Origin: Rhodovarius lipocyclicus | Lineage (GTDB): Bacteria > Pseudomonadota > Alphaproteobacteria > Acetobacterales > Acetobacteraceae | NCBI RefSeq assembly: GCF_009900765.1 | Contig: NZ_JAAABL010000030.1 | Location: forward strand, 1 to 47,823 | DNA: 47,823 bases | Reading direction: 5' to 3' | Shown: positions 28,611 through 36,302 of the stretch, in pieces | Layout: each line of letters starts with the position of its first letter | Position numbering within the stretch: the stretch's first letter is position 1 | Made by a program: the position numbers and the translations under genes | Notes under the pieces: generated by a model | Seen by the model: the letters and a program-made list of their open reading frames with translations, nothing else | Told to the model about the DNA's origin: nothing | Database searches by the model: none

Positions 28611-28879
28611 TGGCCCATCCCGACGATCCCCTGCGCCCCACCCGCCCCGGAGACCCGGGGGAGGGGCTGGAGAATTTCCCCCGCGCCGACATCGCCGTGA
28701 TCGAGGCGAGCCAGCCCAAGCTGGTTGATGCCTGCCTGCAGGGGCCGGTGGTGCTGACGCGCCATGGCCGGGATGCCTTCGTGATGCTGCCGGTGGACCA
28801 GTTCCAGCGCCTGGCCCTGCTGGCCGAGCCCTTCCGCCTGGCCGGCCCCTTCACCATCGAGGGCGAAAAGCCCGGTTGA
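28610..28879 (+). CDS. Phd/YefM antitoxin-like small protein
   Basis: An 89-residue protein. After a Pro-rich start, residues 23-70 (PRADIAVIEASQPKLVDACLQGPVVLTRHGRDAFVMLPVDQFQRL) follow the Phd/YefM antitoxin pattern: helix-turn-strand, then a control phrase ending in R-x-G-R-x-A-F-V-x-L-P. No toxin (Doc, RelE, VapC) is adjacent. Translation starts on the last base of the PH-domain stop codon. It could be an orphan antitoxin or a DNA-binding regulator. Confidence 0.6.
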   Translation: MAHPDDPLRPTRPGDPGEGLENFPRADIAVIEASQPKLVDACLQGPVVLTRHGRDAFVMLPVDQFQRLALLAEPFRLAGPFTIEGEKPG

Positions 28880-28943
28880 CGCGGGCGGCCGCGCTTCGGA
28901 AGCTGTGCGCAAGCGGTGCAACAGCCGCATGAAGGAAACGCCC

Positions 28944-29909
28944 ATGCTTCTCACCCGTGCCTTGTTCGGCGCGGCGGCCCTGGCGGCCGCTCTCTCCTTA
29001 TCCCCGGCCATGGCGCAGGACCGCTCGGCGCGAATCGTCTCGGGCTTCGCGCCGGGCGGCACGGCCGACCTCGTGGCGCGTGTGGCGGCCGAGGCGGTGG
29101 CCCCGCATCTGGGCTTCCGCCCGGTGGTGGAAACCCGCACCGGTGCCTCCGGCATGCTGGCGCTGGAGATGGTGGCGCGCGGGCCCAAGGATGGCTCCAT
29201 GGTCTTCCAGTGCCCGATGGGCACGTTGACCATCAACCCGGAGCTGCCGGGGGCGGTGATGTCGGTCGATCCGCGCACGGCGCTGATCCCGGTGGCCAAT
29301 GTGGCGCTCTCCTCCTACGGCATGGTGACGGGTGCGCGCTCCCCCTATCAGACCGTGGCGGATGTGGTGAACGCGGCGCGCGCCCGGCCGGGGGCCGTCA
29401 CCTATGCCAGTGCCGGGGTGGGCACGGCGCAGCAGCTCTCGGGCGCGCGGATGGAGGTGATGGCCAATATCTCCATGACGCATGTGCCCTATCGCGGCGC
29501 GGCACCGGGCGTGCTGGACCTGATCGCGGGGCGCGCGGACTTCATGATCACCAATCTGGGCGACGTGATGGGCCAGATCCAGGCTGGCGAGCTGCGCCTG
29601 CTGGCGCTCGCGGACCCGGTGGGCGTGCCGCAATTCCAGAACGCGCCGCGCATCGCGGACACCATTCCGGGGCTGGAGGTGGCGGGCTGGTTCGGCCTGT
29701 GCGGCCCCGCCGGCATGGCGCCCGCCGCCATCCGCCAATGGGCGGAGGCGGTGCGCCTCGGCTTGCAGAACCCCGCCCTGCGCCAGCGCCTGCTGGACAA
29801 TGGGCTGACGCCGATCGTGGAGGGCCCGGAGGAATTCGCCACCCGTATGCAGCGAGACCGCGAGGCCTGGGGCGACACCATCCGCCGGGCCAATATCCGG
29901 GCGGAGTAG
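28944..29909 (+). CDS. Tripartite tricarboxylate transporter substrate-binding protein (Bug family), second copy
   Basis: A 321-residue periplasmic receptor. The signal peptide MLLTRALFGAAALAAALSLSPAMAQ is followed by ARIVSGFAPGGTADLVARV, GASGMLALEMVARGPKD, YASAGVGTAQQLSG, HVPYRGAAPGVLDLIAGRADFM and the C-terminal TRMQRDREAWGDTIRRANIRAE. The start is chosen at 28944 because AAGGAAA sits at proper spacing; an ATG at 28929 would add five residues. No TctA/TctB genes are nearby, so the ligand and membrane partner are unknown. Confidence 0.9.
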   Translation: MLLTRALFGAAALAAALSLSPAMAQDRSARIVSGFAPGGTADLVARVAAEAVAPHLGFRPVVETRTGASGMLALEMVARGPKDGSMVFQCPMGTLTINPELPGAVMSVDPRTALIPVANVALSSYGMVTGARSPYQTVADVVNAARARPGAVTYASAGVGTAQQLSGARMEVMANISMTHVPYRGAAPGVLDLIAGRADFMITNLGDVMGQIQAGELRLLALADPVGVPQFQNAPRIADTIPGLEVAGWFGLCGPAGMAPAAIRQWAEAVRLGLQNPALRQRLLDNGLTPIVEGPEEFATRMQRDREAWGDTIRRANIRAE

Positions 29910-29910
29910 G

Positions 29911-30663
29911 TCAGGCCGCCAGGGCCACCGGCTGCAACGCGGCCGTCACCGCCGCCCGCCCCGCCACCGAGCCATCTTCCCGCCGCATGCCATCCAGGGA
30001 TTGCCAGCGCAGCCATTCCATCCCGCTCGCCTCATCGAGGCGCCAGGTCAGCACCAGTTGGCGGCTGGTGCCGGCCTGGGCCTCCAGCATCGCGGCGCGG
30101 ATGCAGGGCGGGCAGCGGTCCTGCGAGGGGTCGGGCCGGACGGGCCAGGCATAGCCCTGCTGCTCCGTCAGCTTGCGGGCCAGGGCGCGGATGCGGGCGG
30201 CGCGGGCGGCCTCCACCTCCTGGCGCAGGGTTTCGTGCTCGGCGGCCAGCTCGCGCAGGATGGGTTCCAGCTGGGCGCGGCGGCGCAGCGCCATGGCCCG
30301 CCATTGCGACAGCGCCTGGCCTTCCAGCCGCAGCTGCCCCTGGGCGCGGCCGGTCCAGGCCAGGGTGTCCAGCGTGCCGTCGGCGCCGGCGCGTTCCAGC
30401 CCGGCCTCGATATCGGCCAGCTCGGCCTCTCCGGCGCGCAGCAGGGCCTGGCGCTGGGCCCATTCGCGGGCGGGTTCGTCGTGGCGTTCCAGCGCGGCCT
30501 TCAGATCCTCATGCACCGGGTCCCGCCCCAGCGCCCGCGCGCGCAGGGCGGCCAGGCGGGAACGGGCCACGGCATGCAGGGTGGCGAGGTTCTGGCCGGG
30601 CATCTCGGCGCGCAGCCAGAGCTGCCCGGAGGCCGGCAGCCTTTGCCATGGGTCGATCGCCAT
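29911..30663 (-). CDS. Protein of unknown function, coiled-coil
   Basis: A 250-residue protein rich in Ala, Arg, Glu and Leu. The long middle part (about residues 55-170) is predicted helical coiled coil: Arg/Ala/Glu-rich heptads such as AQLEPILRELAAEHETLRQEVEAARAARI are visible. The C-terminus holds CPPCIRAAML, a C-x-x-C pair, and a strand-rich end. No signal peptide or membrane segment is seen. No family is recognised. It converges on the Bug gene with a 1-base gap and is divergent from the creatininase-like gene. Confidence 0.65.
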   Translation of the reverse strand: MAIDPWQRLPASGQLWLRAEMPGQNLATLHAVARSRLAALRARALGRDPVHEDLKAALERHDEPAREWAQRQALLRAGEAELADIEAGLERAGADGTLDTLAWTGRAQGQLRLEGQALSQWRAMALRRRAQLEPILRELAAEHETLRQEVEAARAARIRALARKLTEQQGYAWPVRPDPSQDRCPPCIRAAMLEAQAGTSRQLVLTWRLDEASGMEWLRWQSLDGMRREDGSVAGRAAVTAALQPVALAA

Positions 30664-30692
30664 CTAGGCTTTCCCTGTTTGGGGGCGCTGCG

Positions 30693-30711
30693 CGCCACGG
30701 CGACCGTGGCG
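30693..30711. other. 8-bp stem-loop in the divergent intergenic region
   Basis: CGCCACGG and CCGTGGCG pair perfectly with the loop CGA, between the unknown coiled-coil gene and the creatininase-like gene. It could be an operator dyad or leader hairpin; no function is assigned. Confidence 0.35.
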
Positions 30712-30796
30712 GCCCACGCCTGAGCCCACGCTTCTCGTGGACAGGGGAGCGCCAATGTCGTCCATGAAACTTGCGAAAGACTGAAAGGACATCACG

Positions 30797-31570
30797 ATGC
30801 GATGGGAAACCCTGACGGGGCCGGAACTCAAATCACTTGCCGGAGAGGACGTGCTGCCGATCCTGCCGGTGGGCAGCCTGGAACAGCATGGGCCGCACCT
30901 GCCGGTCTGGACCGACAGCTTCATCGCCCACAACATGGCGCTGCGCACGGCGGCCAAGGCCAGCACGAAATGCGTGGTGCTGCCGCCCATCTGGCTCGGC
31001 CTGTCCGAGCATCACCTGCCCTTCGGCGGCACCATCAGCAGCGACTACGCCACCTTCAACGCCATCATCCGCTCCGTGGTGCGCAGCCTGAAGGCGCTGG
31101 GCTTCCGGCGGCTGCTGATCATCAACGGCCATGGCGGCAATATCGAGCCGCTGGCGGTGTCGGTGCGCGAATGCGCGCATGAATTCGCCATGCCGGTGGT
31201 GGCCACCAGCTGGCCCCAGGCCGCCCCCGCCGAGATCGCGGCCACCCTGACCACCCAGCCCCAGGTGATGCACGCCTGCGAGGGCGAGACGAGCGTGTGG
31301 CTGGCGCTCGACGCCAGCCAGGTGCGGCAGGACCGCATCCCCGCGCCCAACAACGCGCCGCCCGCCCCGGCCGGCTATTCGCGCTTCTATTCCTTCTGGG
31401 AACGCGCCGCACCCACGGGCGTGCGCGGCGATGCCCGCGCCGCCACGGCGGAGAAGGGCGAGGCCCTGCTGGAGGCCTGCGCCACCGCCATGGCGCGCGG
31501 CGTGGACAACCCCGCGCTCTGGACGCCGCCCGACCCGGTCTGGAAGCCCGGCCGGGGCCTGGAAACGTGA
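30797..31570 (+). CDS. Creatininase family metal-dependent amidohydrolase
   Basis: A 257-residue enzyme of the creatinine amidohydrolase family. The metal site is visible in LPVGSLEQHGPHLPVWTD (Glu29, His31, Asp40) and IINGHGGNIEPL, where the usual Glu after the His of creatininase (NGHYEN) is Gly, as in many non-creatinine members. A further acidic cluster is HACEGETS. Members hydrolyse creatinine, formamides or the MftA peptide (MftE); there is no mycofactocin context here, so the substrate is open. GAAAGGA precedes the ATG. Confidence 0.86.
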   Translation: MRWETLTGPELKSLAGEDVLPILPVGSLEQHGPHLPVWTDSFIAHNMALRTAAKASTKCVVLPPIWLGLSEHHLPFGGTISSDYATFNAIIRSVVRSLKALGFRRLLIINGHGGNIEPLAVSVRECAHEFAMPVVATSWPQAAPAEIAATLTTQPQVMHACEGETSVWLALDASQVRQDRIPAPNNAPPAPAGYSRFYSFWERAAPTGVRGDARAATAEKGEALLEACATAMARGVDNPALWTPPDPVWKPGRGLET

Positions 31571-31586
31571 AGATCTGATGACACGC

Positions 31587-31613
31587 CCCGGCCCGGCTTG
31601 CGTCCGGGCCGGG
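31587..31613 (+). terminator. Strong GC hairpin after the creatininase-like gene
   Basis: CCCGGCCCGG and CCGGGCCGGG pair over 10 bases around a 7-base loop, 17 bases after the stop. No T-run follows. It probably ends or protects the upstream transcript and separates it from the sensor/transporter pair. Confidence 0.45.
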
Positions 31614-31632
31614 CCTCCCGGATGCAGACGCC

Positions 31633-32259
31633 ATGGTGAAACCTTCCCCCAACCGCTCGCTGCTGCTGGCGGGCCTGATCATGCTAGTGCTGCTGGCCCA
31701 GGCCGGCACCGGGCTGTTCGCCCTGTGGCGCGCTGACCGCGAGCACAGCCAGGCCCGCCTGACCCTGACCGGCCTGACCGATGTGCTGGACGGCGCGCGC
31801 GATGCCGAGGTCGCCTTCAAGGTGCAGGTGCAGGAATGGAAGAACATGCTGCTGCGCGGCCATGACCCGGCCCTGCGCACCCGGCACGAAACAGCCTTCC
31901 GCGCCGAATCGGGCCGCGTGACCGAGGCCCTGCGCCGCGCCGGCCCCGATGGCGGGGTGCTGCTGGCCAACCACACCGCGGTCAACGCGGCCTATGACGC
32001 GGCGTTGGCCGGCGCGGACCTGTCGGCGATGGAGGGCGCGCGCGCCACCGACGCCCAGGTGCGCGGCGTGGACCGCGCCCTGCAACAGGCGCTGGAACAG
32101 CTGGCCCACCGGCTGGAGGCCCAGTACCGCGCCGCCAATGACGAGGCGGCCGAGGCCGCCATCCGCTCCTACCTCGATCTGCGGAACACGCTGTATGTCA
32201 GCGCGGCGATCGGCATCCTGGCCGTGCTGGGGCTGCTCGTTCCCCTGCTGCGGCGCTGA
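31633..32259 (+). CDS. Membrane protein with chemoreceptor-like four-helix-bundle sensor domain and no output domain
   Basis: A 208-residue protein with an N-terminal membrane segment (about 9-31), a periplasmic helical domain (about 32-184) and a second membrane segment (about 186-204) ending in LLRR. The stretch VAFKVQVQEWKNMLLRGHDP is the hallmark of 4HB-type ligand-binding regions of methyl-accepting chemotaxis proteins. There is no HAMP, signalling or kinase part. Its stop overlaps the start of the Na/Pi cotransporter gene (TGATG), so the two are likely made together. It may sense a periplasmic ligand for the transporter; this role is inference. Confidence 0.7.
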   Translation: MVKPSPNRSLLLAGLIMLVLLAQAGTGLFALWRADREHSQARLTLTGLTDVLDGARDAEVAFKVQVQEWKNMLLRGHDPALRTRHETAFRAESGRVTEALRRAGPDGGVLLANHTAVNAAYDAALAGADLSAMEGARATDAQVRGVDRALQQALEQLAHRLEAQYRAANDEAAEAAIRSYLDLRNTLYVSAAIGILAVLGLLVPLLRR

Positions 32260-33824
32260 TGATGGAGATGCTGGCGGGCTTGCTCGGCGGGCTTGGGCTG
32301 TTCTTCATCGGTATCCGCGCCGTGGGCCACAACATGCAGGCCATGGCGGGCCCGCGCATGCGCCGGGCGGTGGCGCGGCTGACGGGCAACCCCGTCTCCG
32401 GCGCCCTGGCCGGGGTGGCGCTGGGGGCGCTGACGCAATCCTCCAACGCTGTCACCTTCATCGCGGCCAACATGCAGGCGGGCGGGCTGATCACGGTGCG
32501 GCGGGCCCTGCCGGTGCTGGCCTGGGCCAATCTGGGCACCGCCGCCCTGGTGCTGCTGGCCACGGTGGATCTGCGCCTGGCCGCGCTGTGGATGCTGGGG
32601 GTGCTGGGCTCGGCGCAGTATTTCAACCTGGATGGCGGCGGGCGCTGGAGGCCGGCGCAGGGGGCGGGCATCGGCCTGGCCATGATGTTCCTGGGCCTCG
32701 CGCTGCTGAAGGGCGCCGCCGCCCCCCTGCGCGGCATGCCTCTGGTGGCGGAGATCCTGGCCTTCGCCGGCGACGCCATGCTGCCGCCGCTGCTGATCGG
32801 CACCATCGTCACGCTGGTGGCGCAGTCCAGCTCCACCGTCTCCATCCTCGGCATCACGCTGATGGATGCGGGGTTGCTCAGTTTTCATCAGGCGGTGGTG
32901 CTGGTCTATGGCGCCACGCTGGGCTCCGGCCTCGCGGTGCTGGCGCTGTCGGGCGGGCTGCGGGGCACGCCGCGCCAACTGGTCCTGTACCAGACCATCT
33001 TCAAGGCGGCGGGGGCGCTGCTGTTCCTGGCCCTGCACCTGGTCGAGACCTATGCCCATGTGCCGCTGGTGCTGGCCGCGCTGGAACGGCTGGCCGAACA
33101 TGCCGACACCCGCATGGGCCTGCTGTTCGCCGCCATCCAGGCCGTGACGGCCCTGCTGATGCAGCCGCTGCACGGGGTGCTGCTGCGCCTGCTGGCCGCC
33201 CGCGCCCCGGAAAGCCGCGCCGAGGCGCTGTCGCGCCCTCTCTATATATACGACCGCGCCGTGGAGGACCCGGACAGCGCCCTGATGCTGGCCGCGCGCG
33301 AACAGTCCCGCCTGACCGAGCGCCTGCCCGAATTGCTGAACGGCCTGCGGGAGGACGCGGCCAAGCCGCCGCTGCCCGCCCTGCCGCTGTCGGAAACCGG
33401 CGCGAAGCTGGAAGCCAGCGTGGCGGAGTTCATGACCCAGCTGCTCGAAGCCTCACCCCACGGCGAAACGCTGACCGAGGCCGTGCGCCTGCAGGCCCGG
33501 CTGCGCCTGCTGCGGGACCTGCGCCTGGCCGTGACCGAACTGGCCGAGGCCGTGCAGGAAGCCGATGCCGCCGCCCCGCTGGCGCATCTGCTGGAAGCCC
33601 TGCACCTGCTGCTGGACCAGACGCACGAAGCGCAGGGCGAGGAAGACCACACCATGCTGCTGCGCCTGACGGAGGATCGCGGCCCGCTGATGCGGCAGAT
33701 GCGCAGCCAGGCGCCGCCCTGCATCCCGCCCGAGGCGCTGCACCGCGCGACCGCCAGCTTCGAACGGGCGGTGTGGCTGGTGCGGTCGCTGGCGATGCTG
33801 GATCTGGACAGGCCGGAGGGGTGA
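32259..33824 (+). CDS. Na/Pi cotransporter family protein with PhoU-like C-terminal domain
   Basis: A 521-residue NptA/YjbB-type transporter. Two Na_Pi_cotrans repeats are seen: GALTQSSNAVTFIAANMQAGGL and VAQSSSTVSILGITLMDAGLL, carrying the QSS motifs for sodium and phosphate. They sit in a set of about eight membrane segments (1-310). Residues 340-521 are a charged helical domain like PhoU. Such proteins move phosphate with sodium, often outward in bacteria. Translation is coupled to the 4HB membrane protein in front. Confidence 0.88.
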   Translation: MMEMLAGLLGGLGLFFIGIRAVGHNMQAMAGPRMRRAVARLTGNPVSGALAGVALGALTQSSNAVTFIAANMQAGGLITVRRALPVLAWANLGTAALVLLATVDLRLAALWMLGVLGSAQYFNLDGGGRWRPAQGAGIGLAMMFLGLALLKGAAAPLRGMPLVAEILAFAGDAMLPPLLIGTIVTLVAQSSSTVSILGITLMDAGLLSFHQAVVLVYGATLGSGLAVLALSGGLRGTPRQLVLYQTIFKAAGALLFLALHLVETYAHVPLVLAALERLAEHADTRMGLLFAAIQAVTALLMQPLHGVLLRLLAARAPESRAEALSRPLYIYDRAVEDPDSALMLAAREQSRLTERLPELLNGLREDAAKPPLPALPLSETGAKLEASVAEFMTQLLEASPHGETLTEAVRLQARLRLLRDLRLAVTELAEAVQEADAAAPLAHLLEALHLLLDQTHEAQGEEDHTMLLRLTEDRGPLMRQMRSQAPPCIPPEALHRATASFERAVWLVRSLAMLDLDRPEG

Positions 33825-33847
33825 GGGCGTTGCCCTCACACTCCCCC

Positions 33848-33875
33848 CCCGGGGGGAAATGACTTTCCCCCCGGG
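33848..33875 (+). terminator. 12-bp perfect hairpin, likely terminator of the Na/Pi operon
   Basis: CCCGGGGGGAAA and TTTCCCCCCGGG pair perfectly around the loop TGAC. A short T-run (CTTTTTGG) follows about 15 bases later, 24 bases after the transporter stop. Confidence 0.5.
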
Positions 33876-33948
33876 AACCCCCCATTACTTTTTGGCAGTT
33901 TTGGGTTCGTGCCGATTTCCCAGACAATTCAATAATATAAACACCAAG

Positions 33949-34027
33949 GACGCCGCAGCGCGGCGTCTGGCTGGGGTCCGGGGACACGCGTGTCCCCGGC
34001 GGAGGGGTCTGGGGAGGCGGAGCCGCC
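33949..34027. repeat. Cluster of stem-loops (REP-like) including a perfect 22-bp palindrome
   Basis: GACGCCGC and GCGGCGTC form a hairpin at 33949-33967. A perfect 22-bp palindrome centred on ACACGCGTGT spans 33978-33999. A third dyad GGCGG-AG-CCGCC follows near 34016. The group sits between two operons, like REP/BIME elements. Confidence 0.5.
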
Positions 34028-34110
34028 CCGGTGCTCGCCCGGTCAATGCGTTGACTTCCATCGTCTTCCGCCTCAAAGCCGCAGCGGAATTCGCCAGAAC
34101 AAGGTGTGTC

Positions 34111-35067
34111 ATGTCGCTTGCATTCGTGTTTCCCGGCCAGGGCAGCCAGGCCCCGGGCATGGGCCGTGACCTCGCTGATGCCTTCCCCATCGCGCGCGAG
34201 ACGTTCCAGGAAGTGGATGAGGCGCTGGGCCAGCATCTCTCCCGCCTGATGTTCGACGGGCCGGCCGAGGAACTGACCCTGACGGCCAATGCCCAGCCCG
34301 CGCTGATGGCGGTCTCCCTGGCCGTGGTGCGCGTGCTGGAACGCGAGGGCGGCTTCCGCCTGGCGGACCGCGTGGCGCTGGTGGCCGGGCATTCGCTGGG
34401 CGAATACTCCGCGCTGACGGCCGCGGGCGCGCTGGACGTGGCCACCGCCGCGAAGCTGCTGCGCCTGCGCGGCGAGGCGATGCAGAAGGCCACCCCGGCC
34501 GGCATCGGCGCCATGGCCGCCCTGCTGGGCGCCGAGGCCGATCTGGCCCGCGAGATCTGCGCCGAATCGGCCGAGACGCCCGAGGGCAAGCGCGAGGTGG
34601 TGGAGCTGGCCAATGACAATGGCGGCGGCCAGGCCGTGATCTCCGGCCACAAGGCGGCAGTGGAGCGCGCGGTGGAGGTGGCGAAGGCCAAGGGCGTCAA
34701 GCGCGCCATGATCCTGCCGGTCTCCGCCCCCTTCCATTGCAGCCTGATGGGCCCGGCGGCGGATGCGATGGCCGAGGCGCTGGACCGCGTGGCCATGGCC
34801 GCCCCCAACCCGCCGCTGGTGGCCAATGTGACGGCCGCCAAGGCGACCGACCCGGCCATCATCAAGGATCTGCTGGTGAAGCAGGTGACCGGCACGGTGC
34901 GCTGGCGCGAATGCGTGGCCGCCATGGTCGCCATGGGCTGCACCCGCTTCGTCGAGGCCGGCGCCGGCCGCGTGCTGACCGGCCTGATGAAGCGCAACGC
35001 GCCCGAGGCCCAGGCCCAGGCCGTCGGCACCCCCGCCGATATCGAAGCCTTCCTCGGCAGCCTGTGA
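34111..35067 (+). CDS. fabD: Malonyl-CoA:ACP transacylase
   Basis: FabD loads malonyl groups from CoA onto acyl carrier protein for fatty acid synthesis. The 318-residue product has FVFPGQGSQAPGMG, the nucleophile Ser95 in VAGHSLGEYSAL, the substrate-binding Arg in LRLRGEAMQ, and the catalytic His in SAPFHCSLM. NVTA and GAGRVLTGLMKR complete the signature. The start is the ATG after AAGGTGTGTC; the frame is open further upstream but without homology. The GNAT gene overlaps its stop (GTGA). Confidence 0.97.
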   Translation: MSLAFVFPGQGSQAPGMGRDLADAFPIARETFQEVDEALGQHLSRLMFDGPAEELTLTANAQPALMAVSLAVVRVLEREGGFRLADRVALVAGHSLGEYSALTAAGALDVATAAKLLRLRGEAMQKATPAGIGAMAALLGAEADLAREICAESAETPEGKREVVELANDNGGGQAVISGHKAAVERAVEVAKAKGVKRAMILPVSAPFHCSLMGPAADAMAEALDRVAMAAPNPPLVANVTAAKATDPAIIKDLLVKQVTGTVRWRECVAAMVAMGCTRFVEAGAGRVLTGLMKRNAPEAQAQAVGTPADIEAFLGSL

Positions 35068-35495
35068 GCGCGACGCTCGACATCACCGAAACGCCGTCGG
35101 CCGCCGATACCAAGGCCGTGCTGGACGGGCTGGTCGCGTTCAACGACGCGGTCATGGGCGGCCCGGCGGGCAAGCGCCCCCTGGCCGTGCTGTTGCGGGA
35201 CGAGGCCGGGCATGCCGTGGGGGGCGCCATCGGTGCCTCCTGGTATGGCTGGATGTATGTCGAGCTGTTCCATATCCCCCAATCCTTCCGGGGGCGCGGC
35301 GAGGGCCGCCGCATCATGCAGGCCGTGGAGGCCGAGGCCCGCGCGCGCGGGCTGCTCGGCATCCGGCTCGATACATTTTCCTTCCAGGCGCCGGGATTCT
35401 ATGAGCGCCTGGGTTTCACCCGCATCGGCACGATCGAGGATCATCCTCCCGGCCATGCCCGCCATTGGTATGTGAAGAGATTGGGAGAGGGCTGA
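35064..35495 (+). CDS. GNAT-family N-acetyltransferase
   Basis: A 143-residue GNAT enzyme that would transfer an acetyl group from acetyl-CoA. The core reads LAVLLRDEAGHAVGGAIGASWYGWMYVELFHIPQSFRGRGEGRRIM, where the R-G-x-G-x-G pyrophosphate-binding turn becomes RGRGEGRR. The late motif GFYERLGFTRIGTIED is also typical. The start is a GTG overlapping the fabD stop; the fabG start overlaps its own stop (TGATG). Its tight lodging between fabD and fabG suggests coexpression with lipid synthesis, but the substrate is unknown. Confidence 0.88.
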   Translation: MSATLDITETPSAADTKAVLDGLVAFNDAVMGGPAGKRPLAVLLRDEAGHAVGGAIGASWYGWMYVELFHIPQSFRGRGEGRRIMQAVEAEARARGLLGIRLDTFSFQAPGFYERLGFTRIGTIEDHPPGHARHWYVKRLGEG

Positions 35496-36232
35496 TGTTC
35501 AACCTCGAAGGCAAGATCGCGCTGGTCACCGGCGCTTCCTCCGGCATCGGCATCGCCATCGCCGGGGCGCTGCACGCCCAGGGCGCCCATGTGGTGCTGA
35601 CCGGCCGGCGGGAAGCCGAACTGCAGGCCGTGGCCGCGCAGCTGGGCGGCCGCACCCGCGTGGCCGTGGCCGACCTGGCGGACCCCGCCGCCCCCGCCGC
35701 CCTGGTCGAGGGCATCGAGGCGACCGAGGGCAAGCTGGACATCCTGGTGAACAATGCCGGCTTCACCAAGGACATGCTGGCCCTGCGCATGGATGACGAG
35801 GCCTGGAACGCGGTGCTGGAGGTGGACCTGAACGCCCCCTTCCGCCTGGCGCGCGCCGCCCTGCGCGGCATGATGAAGCGCCGCAGCGGGCGCATCGTCT
35901 CCATCGCCAGCATCGTGGGCGTGACCGGCAATGCCGGCCAGGCCAACTACGCCGCCGCCAAGGCCGGGCTGATCGGCATGAGCAAGGCGCTGGCCCAGGA
36001 AGTGGCCCCGCGCGGCGTGACCGTGAACATCGTGGCCCCGGGCTTCATCGCCACGCCCATGACCGACAAGCTGTCCGAGGCGCAGAAGGCCGCGCTGCTG
36101 GGCCGCATCCCGCTCGGCAAGATGGGCGAGGCCAAGGATGTGGCCGCCGCCGTCGCCTACCTGTCCTCCGACGAGGCGGCCTGGGTGACGGGTGCGACCC
36201 TGCATGTGAATGGCGGCATGGCCATGATCTGA
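35495..36232 (+). CDS. fabG: 3-oxoacyl-ACP reductase FabG
   Basis: FabG reduces 3-oxoacyl-ACP with NADPH in fatty acid elongation. The 245-residue SDR has TGASSGIG (12-19), NNAG (86-89), Ser139, Tyr152 and Lys156 (YAAAK), and the C-terminal LHVNGGMAMI typical of FabG. In many alphaproteobacteria acpP comes next; here it does not, and hdaA follows after a hairpin. The start is fixed by TGATG overlap with the GNAT gene. Confidence 0.95.
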   Translation: MFNLEGKIALVTGASSGIGIAIAGALHAQGAHVVLTGRREAELQAVAAQLGGRTRVAVADLADPAAPAALVEGIEATEGKLDILVNNAGFTKDMLALRMDDEAWNAVLEVDLNAPFRLARAALRGMMKRRSGRIVSIASIVGVTGNAGQANYAAAKAGLIGMSKALAQEVAPRGVTVNIVAPGFIATPMTDKLSEAQKAALLGRIPLGKMGEAKDVAAAVAYLSSDEAAWVTGATLHVNGGMAMI

Positions 36233-36264
36233 TGGGCGGCTCCCGGTAGCGGGAGCTTCCCATC
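36231..36264 (+). terminator. Long hairpin at the end of the fabD-fabG operon
   Basis: GATGGG and GCTCCCG pair with CGGGAGC and CCCATC around the loop GTAG, with one small 2-by-2 internal loop. The stem begins inside the fabG stop codon. No T-run follows. Confidence 0.5.
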
Positions 36265-36302
36265 GGACCTATCCTGCGATCGGACGCCTGGAGGTTCGCC
36301 GC

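Larger units (their letters stand above)
33825..34110. other. Intergenic region with stem-loop cluster upstream of fabD
   Basis: 286 bases without a gene. Four GC-rich dyads (33848-33875, 33949-33967, 33978-33999 and one near 34011-34027) surround an A/T-rich stretch (33883-33945). The A/T-rich part or the TTGACT near 34052 may contain the fabD promoter, but no clear -10 pairs with either. Confidence 0.5.

Noticed and set aside
28610-28879. Complete toxin-antitoxin module
   Set aside because: Only the antitoxin-like half is seen; neither neighbour resembles a known toxin.
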